A stretch of DNA of 64,000 bases, from positions 124,001 through 188,000 of the forward strand of contig JAHBWZ010000003.1 in NCBI GenBank assembly GCA_019636755.1. Direction: 5' to 3'. Shown piece after piece: positions 45,300 to 54,699 of the stretch. The translations under genes were made by a program, and so were the position numbers. Source of the DNA: Phycisphaeraceae bacterium. GTDB lineage: Bacteria; Planctomycetota; Phycisphaerae; Phycisphaerales; SM1A02. Numbering within the stretch: position 1 is the first letter of the stretch; each line of letters starts with the position of its first letter. The notes below the pieces were generated by a model. The model was not told where the DNA came from, searched no databases, and worked only from the letters and a program-made list of their open reading frames with translations.

Positions 45300-46154
45300 C
45301 GGCGCGCCATGCCCGCCTCCGCCAGGAAGATCGGCAACAATCCCGCGCGGCCCCCGCGTCCGCCGGCGTTCCTCCGACGCATACCGGACTTTCTCGAGGA
45401 GACCGGGCGCTTCACCCGGTTCGTCGGAGAACTCCTGCACGCACTCCTGCGTTCCCCGGCGCGTTCGCTCGCCTGGCACCGGCTGCGTCCGCAGCTCTGG
45501 CTGGTCGGCGTCGGCACAATCCCGGTCGTCGCCCTGACCGGCGCCTTCATCGGCATGGTCCTCGCGCTGGAGACCTGGCACGAGTTCGCCCGCATCGGGC
45601 AGGAGGGCCGGATCGGGTCCGTGATCAATCTCTCGGTGACGAAGCAGATCGGGCCGGTCCTCGCCGCCGTGATGGTCGCCGGTCGGGTCGGCGGCTCGCT
45701 GGCGGCGGAGCTCGGGGCCATGCGCGTGACCGAGCAGGTGGATGCGCTGACGGCCATGGACGCCTCCCCCGCCTCCCACCTCGTCGCGCCGCGGGTGATC
45801 GCGTGCATCGTGATGACGCCGCTGCTCACGATCTACTCCAACCTGCTGGGCGTAGCGGGCGGCTGGCTGGTCTCCGTGCGGGGATTCGGCGTCCCGACCG
45901 GGGACTACTGGCGATACACCGCCGAACTCATCACCTGGTGGGAGCCGGCCTCCGGCGTCATCAAGAGCGTCTTCTTCGGCACCGCGATCGGCCTGCTCGC
46001 GTGCTTCAAGGGCCTCTCCTGCGGGCCGGGCGCCTCGGGCGTCGGCCGGGCGTCGACCGAGGCGTTCGTCAGCGCCTTCATCGCGATCATCATGCTGAAC
46101 CTGCTGCTCGCGCGCCTGCTGCATGCCGTGGGAGAGTCAATCATGCCGCGCTGA
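45294..46154 (+). CDS. MlaE-family ABC transporter permease
   Basis: MlaE permeases move phospholipid or other lipids between membranes with an MlaF ATPase and MlaD binding protein. The 286-residue protein has the family's five-helix core with FIGMVLALETWHEFARIGQ, LAAVMVAGRVGGSLAAELGAMRVTEQVDALTAM (seen in two parts) and FFGTAIGLLACFKGLSC. The EQxDAL motif is diagnostic. ATG 45309 is an alternative start. No mlaF or mlaD gene is adjacent in this window, so the partners lie elsewhere. Confidence 0.92.
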   Translation: MIRRAMPASARKIGNNPARPPRPPAFLRRIPDFLEETGRFTRFVGELLHALLRSPARSLAWHRLRPQLWLVGVGTIPVVALTGAFIGMVLALETWHEFARIGQEGRIGSVINLSVTKQIGPVLAAVMVAGRVGGSLAAELGAMRVTEQVDALTAMDASPASHLVAPRVIACIVMTPLLTIYSNLLGVAGGWLVSVRGFGVPTGDYWRYTAELITWWEPASGVIKSVFFGTAIGLLACFKGLSCGPGASGVGRASTEAFVSAFIAIIMLNLLLARLLHAVGESIMPR

Positions 46155-46226
46155 CCATGTCCCGCCCGCGGGGAATCCGTGGGATCCGGGACCACGGCGA
46201 TCGACCGCGGGCGCCCGCCGGTGGTG

Positions 46227-46232
46227 TAGACT
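46227..46232 (+). promoter_or_regulatory. Putative -10 box TAGACT upstream of the transglutaminase-like gene
   Basis: GGTGTAGACTCG lies about 70 nt before the ATG at 46304, in the 149-bp gap after the MlaE gene. GGAG is well placed before the ATG. No clear -35 is seen. Confidence 0.4.
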
Positions 46233-46303
46233 CGACCCATCCGGCGCGCCCGAAGGTGCCGGACGCCGGTCCGGGACGCATCCGGGTGGAAGCGGAGATC
46301 CCC

Positions 46304-47512
46304 ATGCCCACAGCCGCCGCGCTTGCCGCACTCCTCGTCACCGCGATCGCACAGTCGGGCCGCCCGCCGGTCGGCCCCCTCGAACGCATCGAGCCCCGGC
46401 TCATCGAATTGCGCTTCGAGGTCACGCTGAGCACGGAGATCCGAAGTTACGCGATCGTCGATGACCGGCGGCAGCCCGGGCAGCTTCCGCGGGGCCGGTC
46501 GGGCGAACTCTTTCCCGCGGTCGTCGCCTACCAGGCGGTGATGGAACTGGCCGACACGCCGATCGTGATGCCGGTGCTGCTGAACGGCGCGTACAGCCGG
46601 GTCGATCATGATTCGATCAAGGCGACGCTGCGCTTCGGATCCACCGGCCGGGAGGAGTCGATCGGCGACCTGGTGCGCCTGGACTCCGGGTACCCGTACG
46701 GCGGACATGCGCTGGTGATCCCGATCCGCGAATTCCGCGGTCGCACACTCTCGTTCGAGGTCGAACTGACCACGCAGTCCTGGTCCAGCCGGATCGATGA
46801 CGCGGAAGCGGGCCGACTCACCTGGCCCGACGCCTGGCCCGCCGAGGTGCGCGAGGCGCTGGCGCCGCAGCGGTTCATCGAGTCGGACGACCCGCGCCTG
46901 CGCGAGATGGTGGACCGGATCACCGGCGGACGGCACCGGCTGGTGCCGCCGTATTTCGCCGTCAAGGAGATCCTCCGGCACGTCGTCACCGACGCACAAC
47001 TCGCCGGGACCGGCGTCCTGCGCGGCCGGGCGGGAACGCTGCACGGGTATGACATCGGCGGCGCGCGCGCCATGCTGGACGACGGGATCGGCACGCCGAC
47101 GGACCTGGTCTGCCTCTGCGTCGCCGTCCTGCGCGCGGCGGGCGTCCCGACGCGCCCGGTCGTCGGCGTCACGAACTACGACCATCGCGGCGAGAAGCAG
47201 CCCGCCAACCTGGCGGTCTGGGCGGAGTTCTGGCTTCCCGGCGCCGGCTGGATCCCGTTCGATCCGAATGACATGCGCGGCCGCATCGGCGGTCGCCCGT
47301 TCGACCAGTCGTGGACCGGCTTCGGCACGATGCGACACCTCAACCGGCGCGTGCCGCTCGCGTACCACTTCATCCCGCCGCGCACGCTGGAGGTCCCGCA
47401 GGCCGCCGCCATCTGGGCGTGGGATCCGCGCCCGGACACGCCCCCGGCGCCCGAGCAGCACATCCGGATCAACCTGACCTCGAGAGGACGGGGCGAGGAC
47501 GATCCCCGGTAG
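46304..47512 (+). CDS. Transglutaminase-like secreted protein, catalytic residues missing
   Basis: A signal-like N-terminus (AAALAALLVTAIAQS) leads into a beta-rich region and then a transglutaminase-fold core near residues 240-340. In active members GxC is followed by Asp and later HAW. Here the corresponding sequence is GTPTDLVCLCVAVLRAAGVP, with Pro where Cys is expected, and LAVWAEFWLPGAGWIPFDPN, with Ala where His is expected; only the Asp remains. Hydrolysis or crosslinking is therefore unlikely and a binding role more likely. GGAG lies 6 nt before the ATG at 46304. The product has 402 residues. Confidence 0.78.
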   Translation: MPTAAALAALLVTAIAQSGRPPVGPLERIEPRLIELRFEVTLSTEIRSYAIVDDRRQPGQLPRGRSGELFPAVVAYQAVMELADTPIVMPVLLNGAYSRVDHDSIKATLRFGSTGREESIGDLVRLDSGYPYGGHALVIPIREFRGRTLSFEVELTTQSWSSRIDDAEAGRLTWPDAWPAEVREALAPQRFIESDDPRLREMVDRITGGRHRLVPPYFAVKEILRHVVTDAQLAGTGVLRGRAGTLHGYDIGGARAMLDDGIGTPTDLVCLCVAVLRAAGVPTRPVVGVTNYDHRGEKQPANLAVWAEFWLPGAGWIPFDPNDMRGRIGGRPFDQSWTGFGTMRHLNRRVPLAYHFIPPRTLEVPQAAAIWAWDPRPDTPPAPEQHIRINLTSRGRGEDDPR

Positions 47513-48204
47513 GGCTTCCGGGGCCGCGCGCTCGATCGCTCGATGTCTTTCAAGGCATGCGGTTGACCTCGGGCCTCCCTGATCATGCCGTGCTCCGTAC
47601 GGGTGCGCGAGCGCAGGGGGGGCTGAGGCCCCCCTGCAGCCCCCTTGCGCGCATGACGGTGGTGGTGGCCGGCCGGCGCGCGAGTGGTCGTGGCGGCGCG
47701 CATCGGGTCGCACCGAGGTGGTCGGTTTCGGCAAGCGCTTCTGACATGCGCGGCGCGTCGATGAGCGCCCGATCGCGCGCGAAGGCGCTCCCGGGACCGT
47801 CCATTCGCCGGGGGGGTTGCAGGGGGGCGCTTCAGCCCCCCTGCGCTCGCGCGTCCAGAGAATGTCGGCGCGCATGGGTCGATCCCACGAATCAGATGGA
47901 TGCATCGCCATGGATGCTGACTCGTGCGCGCGCAGGCTCGTTCGAGGTCTTTCAAGCACGCGGGGCGACCACATGCCTCCTTGATCATGCCGTGCTCTGT
48001 ACGGGTGCGCGAGCGCAGGGGGGGCTGAGGCCCCCCCTGCAACCCCCTTGCGCGCATGAGGGTGGCGGTGGCCAGCCGGCGCGCGGGTGATGGAGTCTGC
48101 ACGCATGGGGTCCTGCGTCGCGCGCTGAGGATGTCTGGCGACGACGATGCGTCCGACCCGGCGCGTCCGCGACCGATGATTCGCGCGCGAAGGCGCGCCC
48201 GCGA
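47513..48204. other. Intergenic region with two copies of the hairpin-bounded repeat
   Basis: About 690 bp without a supportable gene. Repeat copies R3 and R4 lie here in opposite orientation to R1 and R2 and extend to 48252. Conserved flanks resembling those of R1 (TCTTTCAAG and GATCATGCCGTGCT) precede each copy. Confidence 0.65.
47613..47844 (+). repeat. Hairpin-bounded interspersed element, copy R3
   Basis: The 232-bp core is bounded by the inverted hairpins at 47613-47637 and 47819-47844. It is the most diverged of the four copies in its interior but keeps both hairpins and outer GCGAGC/GCTCGCG sequences. Confidence 0.85.
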
Positions 48205-48252
48205 TCATCCATCCGCGAGGGGGGTTGCAGGGGGTCGCTTCAGCCCCCCTGC
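48015..48252 (+). repeat. Hairpin-bounded interspersed element, copy R4
   Basis: The 238-bp core has hairpins at 48015-48040 and 48227-48252 and an interior close to the reverse complement of R2. It is 402 bp from R3 in direct orientation. Its right end overlaps the 3' coding end of the phosphatase gene on the minus strand. Confidence 0.87.
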
Positions 48253-50280
48253 GCTCGCAGGCCGCAGCGTCTCGGAGGACCACGCCATCCGCCGCGCCAC
48301 CATGATCACCGTCCGGTCATCCTCGGCCGGGCGCGATCCGGTGAAGGCGTCCAGTGCCGTTCGGAGCGCCGCGATCACCTGTCCGGGCTCCCCCGCCGCG
48401 CGGCGGAGGATCTCGCACGTGCGCTCGATGCCGAACATGGCGCCCTGCCCGTCGCGCGCCTCGAAGACGCCGTCCGAACACACGAGCACGATGTCACCCG
48501 GCGCCATCGGCAGGACGGTCGTCGACGCGTCCGGGAGTTCGTGCATCACACCCAGCGGAATCGTGTCCGCGGGGTGCACGTCGACGGCGCTGCGCGCAGA
48601 CACGTACGCGAGGATCGGCCCCTGCCCCGCCGCGATGGACGTGATCCGGTGCGCGACGGTGTCCAGTTCGCCCATCCACGCCGTGATGAACCGGCCTTCC
48701 GGCAGCCGGTCGGCCAGCAGGCGGTTGATGTCCACCGCGATCGACTCGATCGGCGCACCGGCCTCGAACGCGATCCGGAGCATCGCGTGCAGTTGCGCCA
48801 CGGCGAGCGCCGGGCCGATGCCGTGTCCGGTCGCATCGGCGAGCGCGACCAGGAAGCCCGTGGGGCCGTCGCCGCCCGTGCCGCGCGCCTGCGGCGGCGT
48901 GCGCGGGATCACGTCGTACCCGTCGCCGCCGGTCGCGTCGGCCGGTTCATTCCACGCCGAGAGCACGTATCCCGGCGGCTCCGGAAGACGGCGCGGAAAC
49001 GACTCCTGCTGGATCTGCCGCGCCACCTGGAGGTCGCGTTCCAGCTTGAGGAGCTGACGCAGGCCGTCGCGCATGCGGTCGTGCGCGCGGCCGAGCCGCT
49101 GCAGTTCCAGGACCGAGGTGTCCGGGCGGCTCCTCGGTTCCAGGTCACCGTGACTGATGCGATCGCTCTCCTCCGCGAGGGATTCGATCGGCCGGGAGAA
49201 CCGTCTCGCCACCAGCAGCGCGCGCAGCACCGAGAGGACCAGAACCGCGCCGATGACCGCGGCGGTCGCCAGCCGGATCTCGCGCTGGGGACCGAGCAGT
49301 TCGCGCTCCGGAAGCGCTACCGCGACCTGGAACCGGCCATCGCCCTCCAGGATCAGCGGCTGGAGAACGCCCCACCACGCCTCGCCGCCGGACGTGAAAC
49401 GGACCGGCCCGGCGGACTTGGCGGCGATGATCGCCGCCCGCGCGTCCCGCGCCACGTCCAGCCCGATCTCGTCGGCGCCGCGCAGCAGGCGCGCCTCCCA
49501 CGACGCGGGATCGGCGAATGCCGGATCCCACGGCAATCCCACGACGCGCCCGTCATGCGTCATGAGCAGTGCGCCGCCGCCGTCACCGAGATGGATGGCG
49601 GTGGTGAACGACGAGATCGACTCCAGCAGGATGTCGATCGCAACCACGACGCTGCCCGATGGCCCGTCCACCGCGCTCGAGACGGTGATGCCGGGCTTGC
49701 CGGTCAGATGGAACGTGTAGGGCTCGGTCCAGTGCACCCCGGTCGATCCGCGCCGGAGCAGGTCCATCGCCTCGGTATACCAGGGGCGCGTGCGCGGATC
49801 GAACCGGTCCGGATCGTCGCTCGCCGGACCGACCGTGCGCGCCTCGACCGCCCGACGGGTCATCCGGATGCCGCCATCCGCCGCGATCGAGCCGGTGCGC
49901 GCCGCAAGTCCACCGCCCGCGTCGCGCTGCACGCGCACGCTCCGCCCCTCGGCATCGGCGACGAGTATGCCCGACGCCGCGGTGATCCGATCCATCCGGA
50001 CGGCCATCGCGCGCAGCATCCCGGGCTGTCCTGCCGCATCGAGGTCGCCCGCAGCCGCCTGGGCCTCGATCTCGCCGAGTTCGAGCGCGACATCGTCGAA
50101 GAAGCCGCGGACACGGCCCGAGACCTCCGCCACGGTCCGGTCGATGACCAGCGCCGACAGACGTTCGATGCCGCGCCGCGAGCCGATCACCAGCACCGTC
50201 AGAATGCCGATCGTGAGCAGCCCGATCGTGACCGAGAGATCGAGGACCAGGCGTGAGCGGATCGAGACCGGTCGGAGCAT
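48205..50280 (-). CDS. Membrane Cache/HAMP sensor with SpoIIE-type PP2C phosphatase
   Basis: The ATG at 50280 gives 691 residues. Two membrane helices (about 16-38 and 345-365) flank an extracellular double-Cache-like sensor with FDPRTRPWYTEAM and GKPGITVSSAV. A HAMP linker follows (RRFSRPIESLAEESDRISHGDLE). The PP2C domain keeps its metal motifs: ATGGDGYDV, LADATGHGIGP, CSDGVFEARD and DDRTVIMV. Such RsbU/RsbP-type proteins dephosphorylate anti-anti-sigma proteins on sensing a signal. The final about 17 residues (ASAGGLKRPPATPLADG) are translated from repeat copy R4. It lies 22 bp downstream of the subtilase gene and is likely co-transcribed. Confidence 0.9.
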   Translation of the reverse strand: MLRPVSIRSRLVLDLSVTIGLLTIGILTVLVIGSRRGIERLSALVIDRTVAEVSGRVRGFFDDVALELGEIEAQAAAGDLDAAGQPGMLRAMAVRMDRITAASGILVADAEGRSVRVQRDAGGGLAARTGSIAADGGIRMTRRAVEARTVGPASDDPDRFDPRTRPWYTEAMDLLRRGSTGVHWTEPYTFHLTGKPGITVSSAVDGPSGSVVVAIDILLESISSFTTAIHLGDGGGALLMTHDGRVVGLPWDPAFADPASWEARLLRGADEIGLDVARDARAAIIAAKSAGPVRFTSGGEAWWGVLQPLILEGDGRFQVAVALPERELLGPQREIRLATAAVIGAVLVLSVLRALLVARRFSRPIESLAEESDRISHGDLEPRSRPDTSVLELQRLGRAHDRMRDGLRQLLKLERDLQVARQIQQESFPRRLPEPPGYVLSAWNEPADATGGDGYDVIPRTPPQARGTGGDGPTGFLVALADATGHGIGPALAVAQLHAMLRIAFEAGAPIESIAVDINRLLADRLPEGRFITAWMGELDTVAHRITSIAAGQGPILAYVSARSAVDVHPADTIPLGVMHELPDASTTVLPMAPGDIVLVCSDGVFEARDGQGAMFGIERTCEILRRAAGEPGQVIAALRTALDAFTGSRPAEDDRTVIMVARRMAWSSETLRPASAGGLKRPPATPLADG

Positions 50281-50302
50281 GCGGGCGGAACGCCGGAGAC
50301 AG

Positions 50303-52633
50303 TCACGGCGCGCCGGGGCACGGTCCCCACTGCGCGAGCACGCCGAGGAGATCGAGGAACGTGACCGCGCCGTCGCCATCGATATCGGCCGGACAGGTGG
50401 ACGAAGGACACGTTCCCCAGGCGGCCAGCAGCAGCAGCGCGTCGGTGAACTCCACCTCGCCGTTTCCGTCGATGTCCGCGGGGCACGGCGGTGCCACCGC
50501 GTGGTACCACGCCGACGCGGGGACCACCTGTTTCGCCAGTCCGCCGCCCTGCAGGCGGACGATCAGGCCCGCCCCGCCGAAGCGCTCGAAGAAGTCGACC
50601 CGGACCGCATGCAGTCCGGCTTCCAGCGTGATGCTCCCCGACTGCTCCACCATCGCGTGCAGGCCGTCGTTGTCGACCACCATCGCATCGCCGATCCACA
50701 GCCGGGACCCGTCGTCGCTCTCGGTGAAGAGCGTGTAGGTGCCCGTGACCGGAACCGCGAGATACCCGCGGAAGACCGCGCCGACCTCGTCCGCCCGCCC
50801 GCTTCCTGCGAAGTTCCCGTTCGTCGACGGATAGTTGATGAGCGGCACCACCTGCTCGGCATAGGGCGTGAGCAGGTCGAAGTCCGGCAGGACGACCGGG
50901 TCGGTCAGGGCGTAGTACGCGCCCCTGACGCCCGGCGCGGATGCGGCCGGCGGATCCTGGGCACGCACGCCGGCGGGATCGAACACCTCGACCACCACCG
51001 TGGCCGCGTCGGTCAGGCCGCCCGGATCCGTCCCGACGTACGTGAATGAATCCGTCCCCGTGAAGCCGGCGGCGGGCGTGTACTCCAGTTCGTCGCGGCC
51101 GCCCGCACCCGCGCCGGCCAGCCGGGCCACCGAGCCGCCGTGCACCGTCCCGCCGTCGAAACTCAGGATCTCGATCGGATCCCCGTTCACGTCCGTGTCA
51201 TTCGCCAGCACGTCGATGCGGACCGCGGCGCCGGCCACCGTCCCGCTGAGGTCATCGCGACACGTCGGCGGCTGGGGCCCGGTGGTCGCATGCACCAGCG
51301 CAGCCGCCGCCGCGAAATCGACCCGGCCGTGGCTGTAGACCGGATCGTGACCGGGCGCCCCGAGATCCACGCACGTCTGGTACAGGATGTCGCGGAGCTG
51401 CGCCGGCTGGAGCGTCGGATTGATGGAGCGCAGCACGCAGATCACGCCGTTGACCAGCGGCGTCGCGAAACTCGTCCCTGTCGCCCACGAGTAGCCGCCG
51501 CCGAGCGAGGTCGTCCGGATGTCGACGCCCGGGGCGAAGACATCGACGCCGGGACCGTAGCTGGAGAAGCCGGCCTTCACGTCGGACTGGTTCGTCGCGC
51601 CGACCACGATGACATCCGGCCAGGAGAAGCCGCCGTGGTTCTGGTTGTTGTTGTCCGCGGCGAAGAGGAAGACCCCGCCGAGCGAGGCGATGTAGGACCC
51701 GGTCGCACCGACCGCCGGCGCCTGCACGCCGGTGTAACTGGCGGAGATCACCTTCGCGCTGTTCAGCGCGGCCCACTCGGCGCCGTGCAGGATGTCCGAC
51801 ATCGATGCATTGCCGCTCGACTGATTCGTCGCACGGATCGGCATGATCGACAACTGCCATCCGGCGCCGGCGACACCGGTGGCGTTGTTGCCCGTGGCGC
51901 CGAGCGTGCCGGCGACCTGGGTCCCGTGGCCCGTGAGATCGCTGACGTTGCCCCCCAGCGCCTGCGGCACGCGACTCGCGGCGTTGTAGCCGGAGACCAG
52001 CCGCGGCGCCAGGTCCGGGTGCGCGAGATCGATGCCCGTGTCCACCACCGCGCCGATCAGGTGCGGGTGACCGGTCGAGATCGACCACGCCTGCGGTGCG
52101 CCGATCACCGGGTGATGCCACTGCTGTCCGTACTGCGGATCGTCCGGCTCGATTCCGGCCGGGAAGCAGATCCAGTCCGGATGGATGAGGTCGTAGTCCC
52201 CGGTCGCCTCGAGCAGGCGCGCGAACGTGGTCTCGTCCTCACCCGGAGGCACGTGGACCGAGTAGAGGTCGGCCCCGGCGTTATGGGACCGGATCCCGAA
52301 CGCCGCCAGCCGCGCCCGCGCCCGGTTGTCCGCGCGCTCCGCGACCTCCGGCACCGCGCCGCGCGCCTGCCGCACGCTCACCGGCAGCGGTCGGACCAGC
52401 AGCCGGCCGGAGAACTCCATCGATCCGGCCCGTGCCTCGAACGCCGGGCCGTCATCGGCGCCGACGATCACCGCCGGCCCGGCCGGCCCGGTCCAGGCAT
52501 GCTCCGCGGGCGGCGACCCCGCGGATGCATGCAGCACGACCAGGAGCACCAGCGGGCACAGGGCACCGGCGAGAACGACGGACCGTGGGGCCGCCCTGCG
52601 ACTGCGGTGCCGCGCGTGATCCGGATGGGACAT
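50303..52633 (-). CDS. Secreted subtilisin-like (S8) protease with PA14 and dockerin domains
   Basis: A signal peptide ([21 protein letters not shown]) and propeptide precede a peptidase S8 domain with the full triad: Asp in [14 protein letters not shown], His in [11 protein letters not shown], and Ser in [12 protein letters not shown] cadherin-like module ([14 protein letters not shown]) and a PA14-like carbohydrate-binding module ([15 protein letters not shown]) follow. Two dockerin repeats end the 776-residue protein ([20 protein letters not shown] and [20 protein letters not shown]). It is an exported endopeptidase, probably held in a surface complex. The ATG at 52633 follows AGGAGCGGTCGGAGG. 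It is divergent from ychF. Confidence 0.92.
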   Translation of the reverse strand: MSHPDHARHRSRRAAPRSVVLAGALCPLVLLVVLHASAGSPPAEHAWTGPAGPAVIVGADDGPAFEARAGSMEFSGRLLVRPLPVSVRQARGAVPEVAERADNRARARLAAFGIRSHNAGADLYSVHVPPGEDETTFARLLEATGDYDLIHPDWICFPAGIEPDDPQYGQQWHHPVIGAPQAWSISTGHPHLIGAVVDTGIDLAHPDLAPRLVSGYNAASRVPQALGGNVSDLTGHGTQVAGTLGATGNNATGVAGAGWQLSIMPIRATNQSSGNASMSDILHGAEWAALNSAKVISASYTGVQAPAVGATGSYIASLGGVFLFAADNNNQNHGGFSWPDVIVVGATNQSDVKAGFSSYGPGVDVFAPGVDIRTTSLGGGYSWATGTSFATPLVNGVICVLRSINPTLQPAQLRDILYQTCVDLGAPGHDPVYSHGRVDFAAAAALVHATTGPQPPTCRDDLSGTVAGAAVRIDVLANDTDVNGDPIEILSFDGGTVHGGSVARLAGAGAGGRDELEYTPAAGFTGTDSFTYVGTDPGGLTDAATVVVEVFDPAGVRAQDPPAASAPGVRGAYYALTDPVVLPDFDLLTPYAEQVVPLINYPSTNGNFAGSGRADEVGAVFRGYLAVPVTGTYTLFTESDDGSRLWIGDAMVVDNDGLHAMVEQSGSITLEAGLHAVRVDFFERFGGAGLIVRLQGGGLAKQVVPASAWYHAVAPPCPADIDGNGEVEFTDALLLLAAWGTCPSSTCPADIDGDGAVTFLDLLGVLAQWGPCPGAP

Positions 52634-52932
52634 CCTCCGACCGCTCCTTTCATCACCGGCGGCCGCGCTGCGGCGTGATTCCGGTGACCTCATTGGAACA
52701 GGTCGGTCGGTCATGGGCAACCATGGGACCGCACGATTCCGCCGCGCGCCGACCGGCAAGCCGCTACCATCCCCGCCCCTCCGGACGGGCCACGGCGTCC
52801 CGCGCCGCGGTCCGCCGCCATCGGTCGATCCGCCTCCGGACGGCCGACGCGCCGTCGCCGCCGGTCCCCCGGTCCCGATGCCGGAGAGCGCTCACCAGTC
52901 GCCCTGTCACGCACCGCCCGGAGCCTCACGCC

Positions 52933-54024
52933 TTGGAATGCGGGATCGTCGGTCTGCCCAACGTCGGCAAGTCAACGCTGTTCAATGCGCTCACGGCAGC
53001 CGGCATTCCCAGCGAGAACTACCCGTTCTGCACGATCGAGCCGAACGTCGGCGTCGTGCCGGTGCCGGATCCGCGCCTGGCGCAGATCAACCGGCACATC
53101 GTCACCGAGAAGGTCGTCCCGGCGATTCTCCGGCTGGTCGATATCGCCGGCATCGTCCGCGGCGCCAGCGAGGGCGAGGGTCTGGGCAACAAGTTCCTCT
53201 CCCACATCCGCAACGTCGACGCCATCCTGCATGTCGTGCGCTGCTTCGAGGATGACGACATCCTCCACGTGGAGGGTGCGGTCGATCCGATCCGCGACAT
53301 CGAGACGATCGAGACGGAACTGATGCTCGCCGATCTGCAGACGGTGGAATCCGCGCTGGACAAGGCCCAGCGCGCCGCCCGCGCGGGTGATCGGGACGCG
53401 AAGCTCCGCGCCGATGTCCTGTCCCGGTGCCGGGACGTCCTCTCTGCCGGACGACCGGTCCGGTCGCTCACGTGGACGATGGAGGACGAGCGCCGCGCGC
53501 TCCGCGGGTTCACGCTGCTCACGGCGAAGTCGGTCCTGTACGTCGCGAATGTCGATGAGGACCATCTCTCGGGCGACAGTCCGCTCGTCGACCGCGTCCG
53601 CGCGTATGCAGAGGCGAACGGCGGGTCCGTGACGCCGGTCTGCGCCCGGATCGAGTCCGAACTCTCGGAACTGGACGAGGCCGATCGCGACGACCTGCTG
53701 GAAAGCCTCGGGCTCGCCGAGCCGGCCCTCGCCGTCCTCGCCCGCGCGGCGTACCGGCTGCTGGGACTCCAGTCGTTCTTCACCGCCGGGCCCAAGGAGA
53801 TCCGGGCCTGGACGATTCCCATCGGTGCCACCGCGCCGCAGGCCGCCGGAACGATCCACAGCGACTTCGAGCGCGGCTTCATCCGCGCGGAGGTGTTCAC
53901 GATCGCGGACCTCGAATCGCTGGGATCCGAGCGGGCCATCCGGGAGGCGGGCCGGCTGCGGACCGAGGGACGGGACTACGTCCTCTGTGACGGCGACGTC
54001 TGTCACTTCCTCTTCAACGTGTGA
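52933..54024 (+). CDS. ychF: Redox-regulated ribosome-associated GTPase/ATPase YchF
   Basis: YchF (OLA1) is a universal OBG-family P-loop NTPase that binds ribosomes and favours ATP. The N-terminal G domain has [15 protein letters not shown] (Walker A), the G3 region [20 protein letters not shown], and NVDEDHL (degenerate NKxD, consistent with ATP preference). A coiled-coil insertion and a TGS domain ([17 protein letters not shown]) follow. The start is TTG at 52933: it gives [10 protein letters not shown], the normal family N-terminus, and 363 residues, with GGAG 9 nt upstream. No ATG is in frame nearby. Confidence 0.95.
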   Translation: MECGIVGLPNVGKSTLFNALTAAGIPSENYPFCTIEPNVGVVPVPDPRLAQINRHIVTEKVVPAILRLVDIAGIVRGASEGEGLGNKFLSHIRNVDAILHVVRCFEDDDILHVEGAVDPIRDIETIETELMLADLQTVESALDKAQRAARAGDRDAKLRADVLSRCRDVLSAGRPVRSLTWTMEDERRALRGFTLLTAKSVLYVANVDEDHLSGDSPLVDRVRAYAEANGGSVTPVCARIESELSELDEADRDDLLESLGLAEPALAVLARAAYRLLGLQSFFTAGPKEIRAWTIPIGATAPQAAGTIHSDFERGFIRAEVFTIADLESLGSERAIREAGRLRTEGRDYVLCDGDVCHFLFNV

Positions 54025-54064
54025 GCGGCCGCCGCACCGGGGCCGGGTCCGCCCGGGCGCCGGA

Positions 54065-54070
54065 TACACT
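54065..54070 (+). promoter_or_regulatory. Putative -10 box TACACT, 6 nt before the DinB-like ATG
   Basis: GGATACACTGGCGCCATG places the box 6 nt from the ATG at 54077. The expected transcription start falls at the start codon, so the message would be leaderless. Confidence 0.5.
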
Positions 54071-54076
54071 GGCGCC

Positions 54077-54601
54077 ATGAACGCCACCGCCATCGCCACC
54101 GGTTTCGCCGGCACCGTCATCCTCCCGTGCATGCGCCGCGCCGTCGGCTACGCCGACCTTCTCGTGCGGGACATTCCCGCGGTGCAGTTCACGCACATGC
54201 CGCATCCGACGATGAACCACCCGGCCTTCTGCCTCGGGCATCTCAGCCTGTATCCGGACCGGATCTGCACGCTCCTCGGGCGCGACGACCTGGTGGCGCC
54301 GATCGACGGATGGGGCGCGCTCTTCGGGGCCGGTGCCGCGTGCGTGCCCGACCCCGCCCGGTATCCGGCGCGCGATGTCATTCTCGCCGCCTTCCGGGAC
54401 GGCTATGACCGCGCCGGGATCGCGCTTGCGGGCGCCGGGGACGAGCGCCTGCACATGCCGAATCCGCTGGAAGGCCGGATCCGCGAACTCTTCCCCACGG
54501 TCGGCATCGCGGTCAACTTCATGGCCGGCGCGCACCTCATGATGCACCTCGGACAGGTCAGCGCCTGGCGCCGTGCCGTGGGACTCCCGTCGGTGATGTG
54601 A
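54077..54601 (+). CDS. DinB/DUF664-like metal-binding four-helix protein
   Basis: The 174-residue protein looks like the DinB superfamily, a four-helix bundle with three metal-binding His. Candidates are His in NHPAFCLGHLSLYPD and in LMMHLGQVSAWRR near the C-terminus. Members include thiol-dependent transferases and proteins of unknown function. It follows ychF by 52 bp. A GTG overlapping its stop begins the open frame that leads into the proline dehydrogenase gene. Confidence 0.72.
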   Translation: MNATAIATGFAGTVILPCMRRAVGYADLLVRDIPAVQFTHMPHPTMNHPAFCLGHLSLYPDRICTLLGRDDLVAPIDGWGALFGAGAACVPDPARYPARDVILAAFRDGYDRAGIALAGAGDERLHMPNPLEGRIRELFPTVGIAVNFMAGAHLMMHLGQVSAWRRAVGLPSVM

Positions 54602-54699
54602 ACACGCCCCGCGCTGCATCGCGGCGCCGCGCGATGCGAAGGATCCGGTGTCAGACGGGCTCGATCCCCCTGACGCACCCCGCCACGAAGACCCCGTCC

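Noticed and set aside
45905-48283. A 792-codon minus-strand frame across the transglutaminase-like gene and the repeats
   Set aside because: It reads through repeat copies R3 and R4 and antisense of a good gene; the repeated peptides come from repeat DNA.
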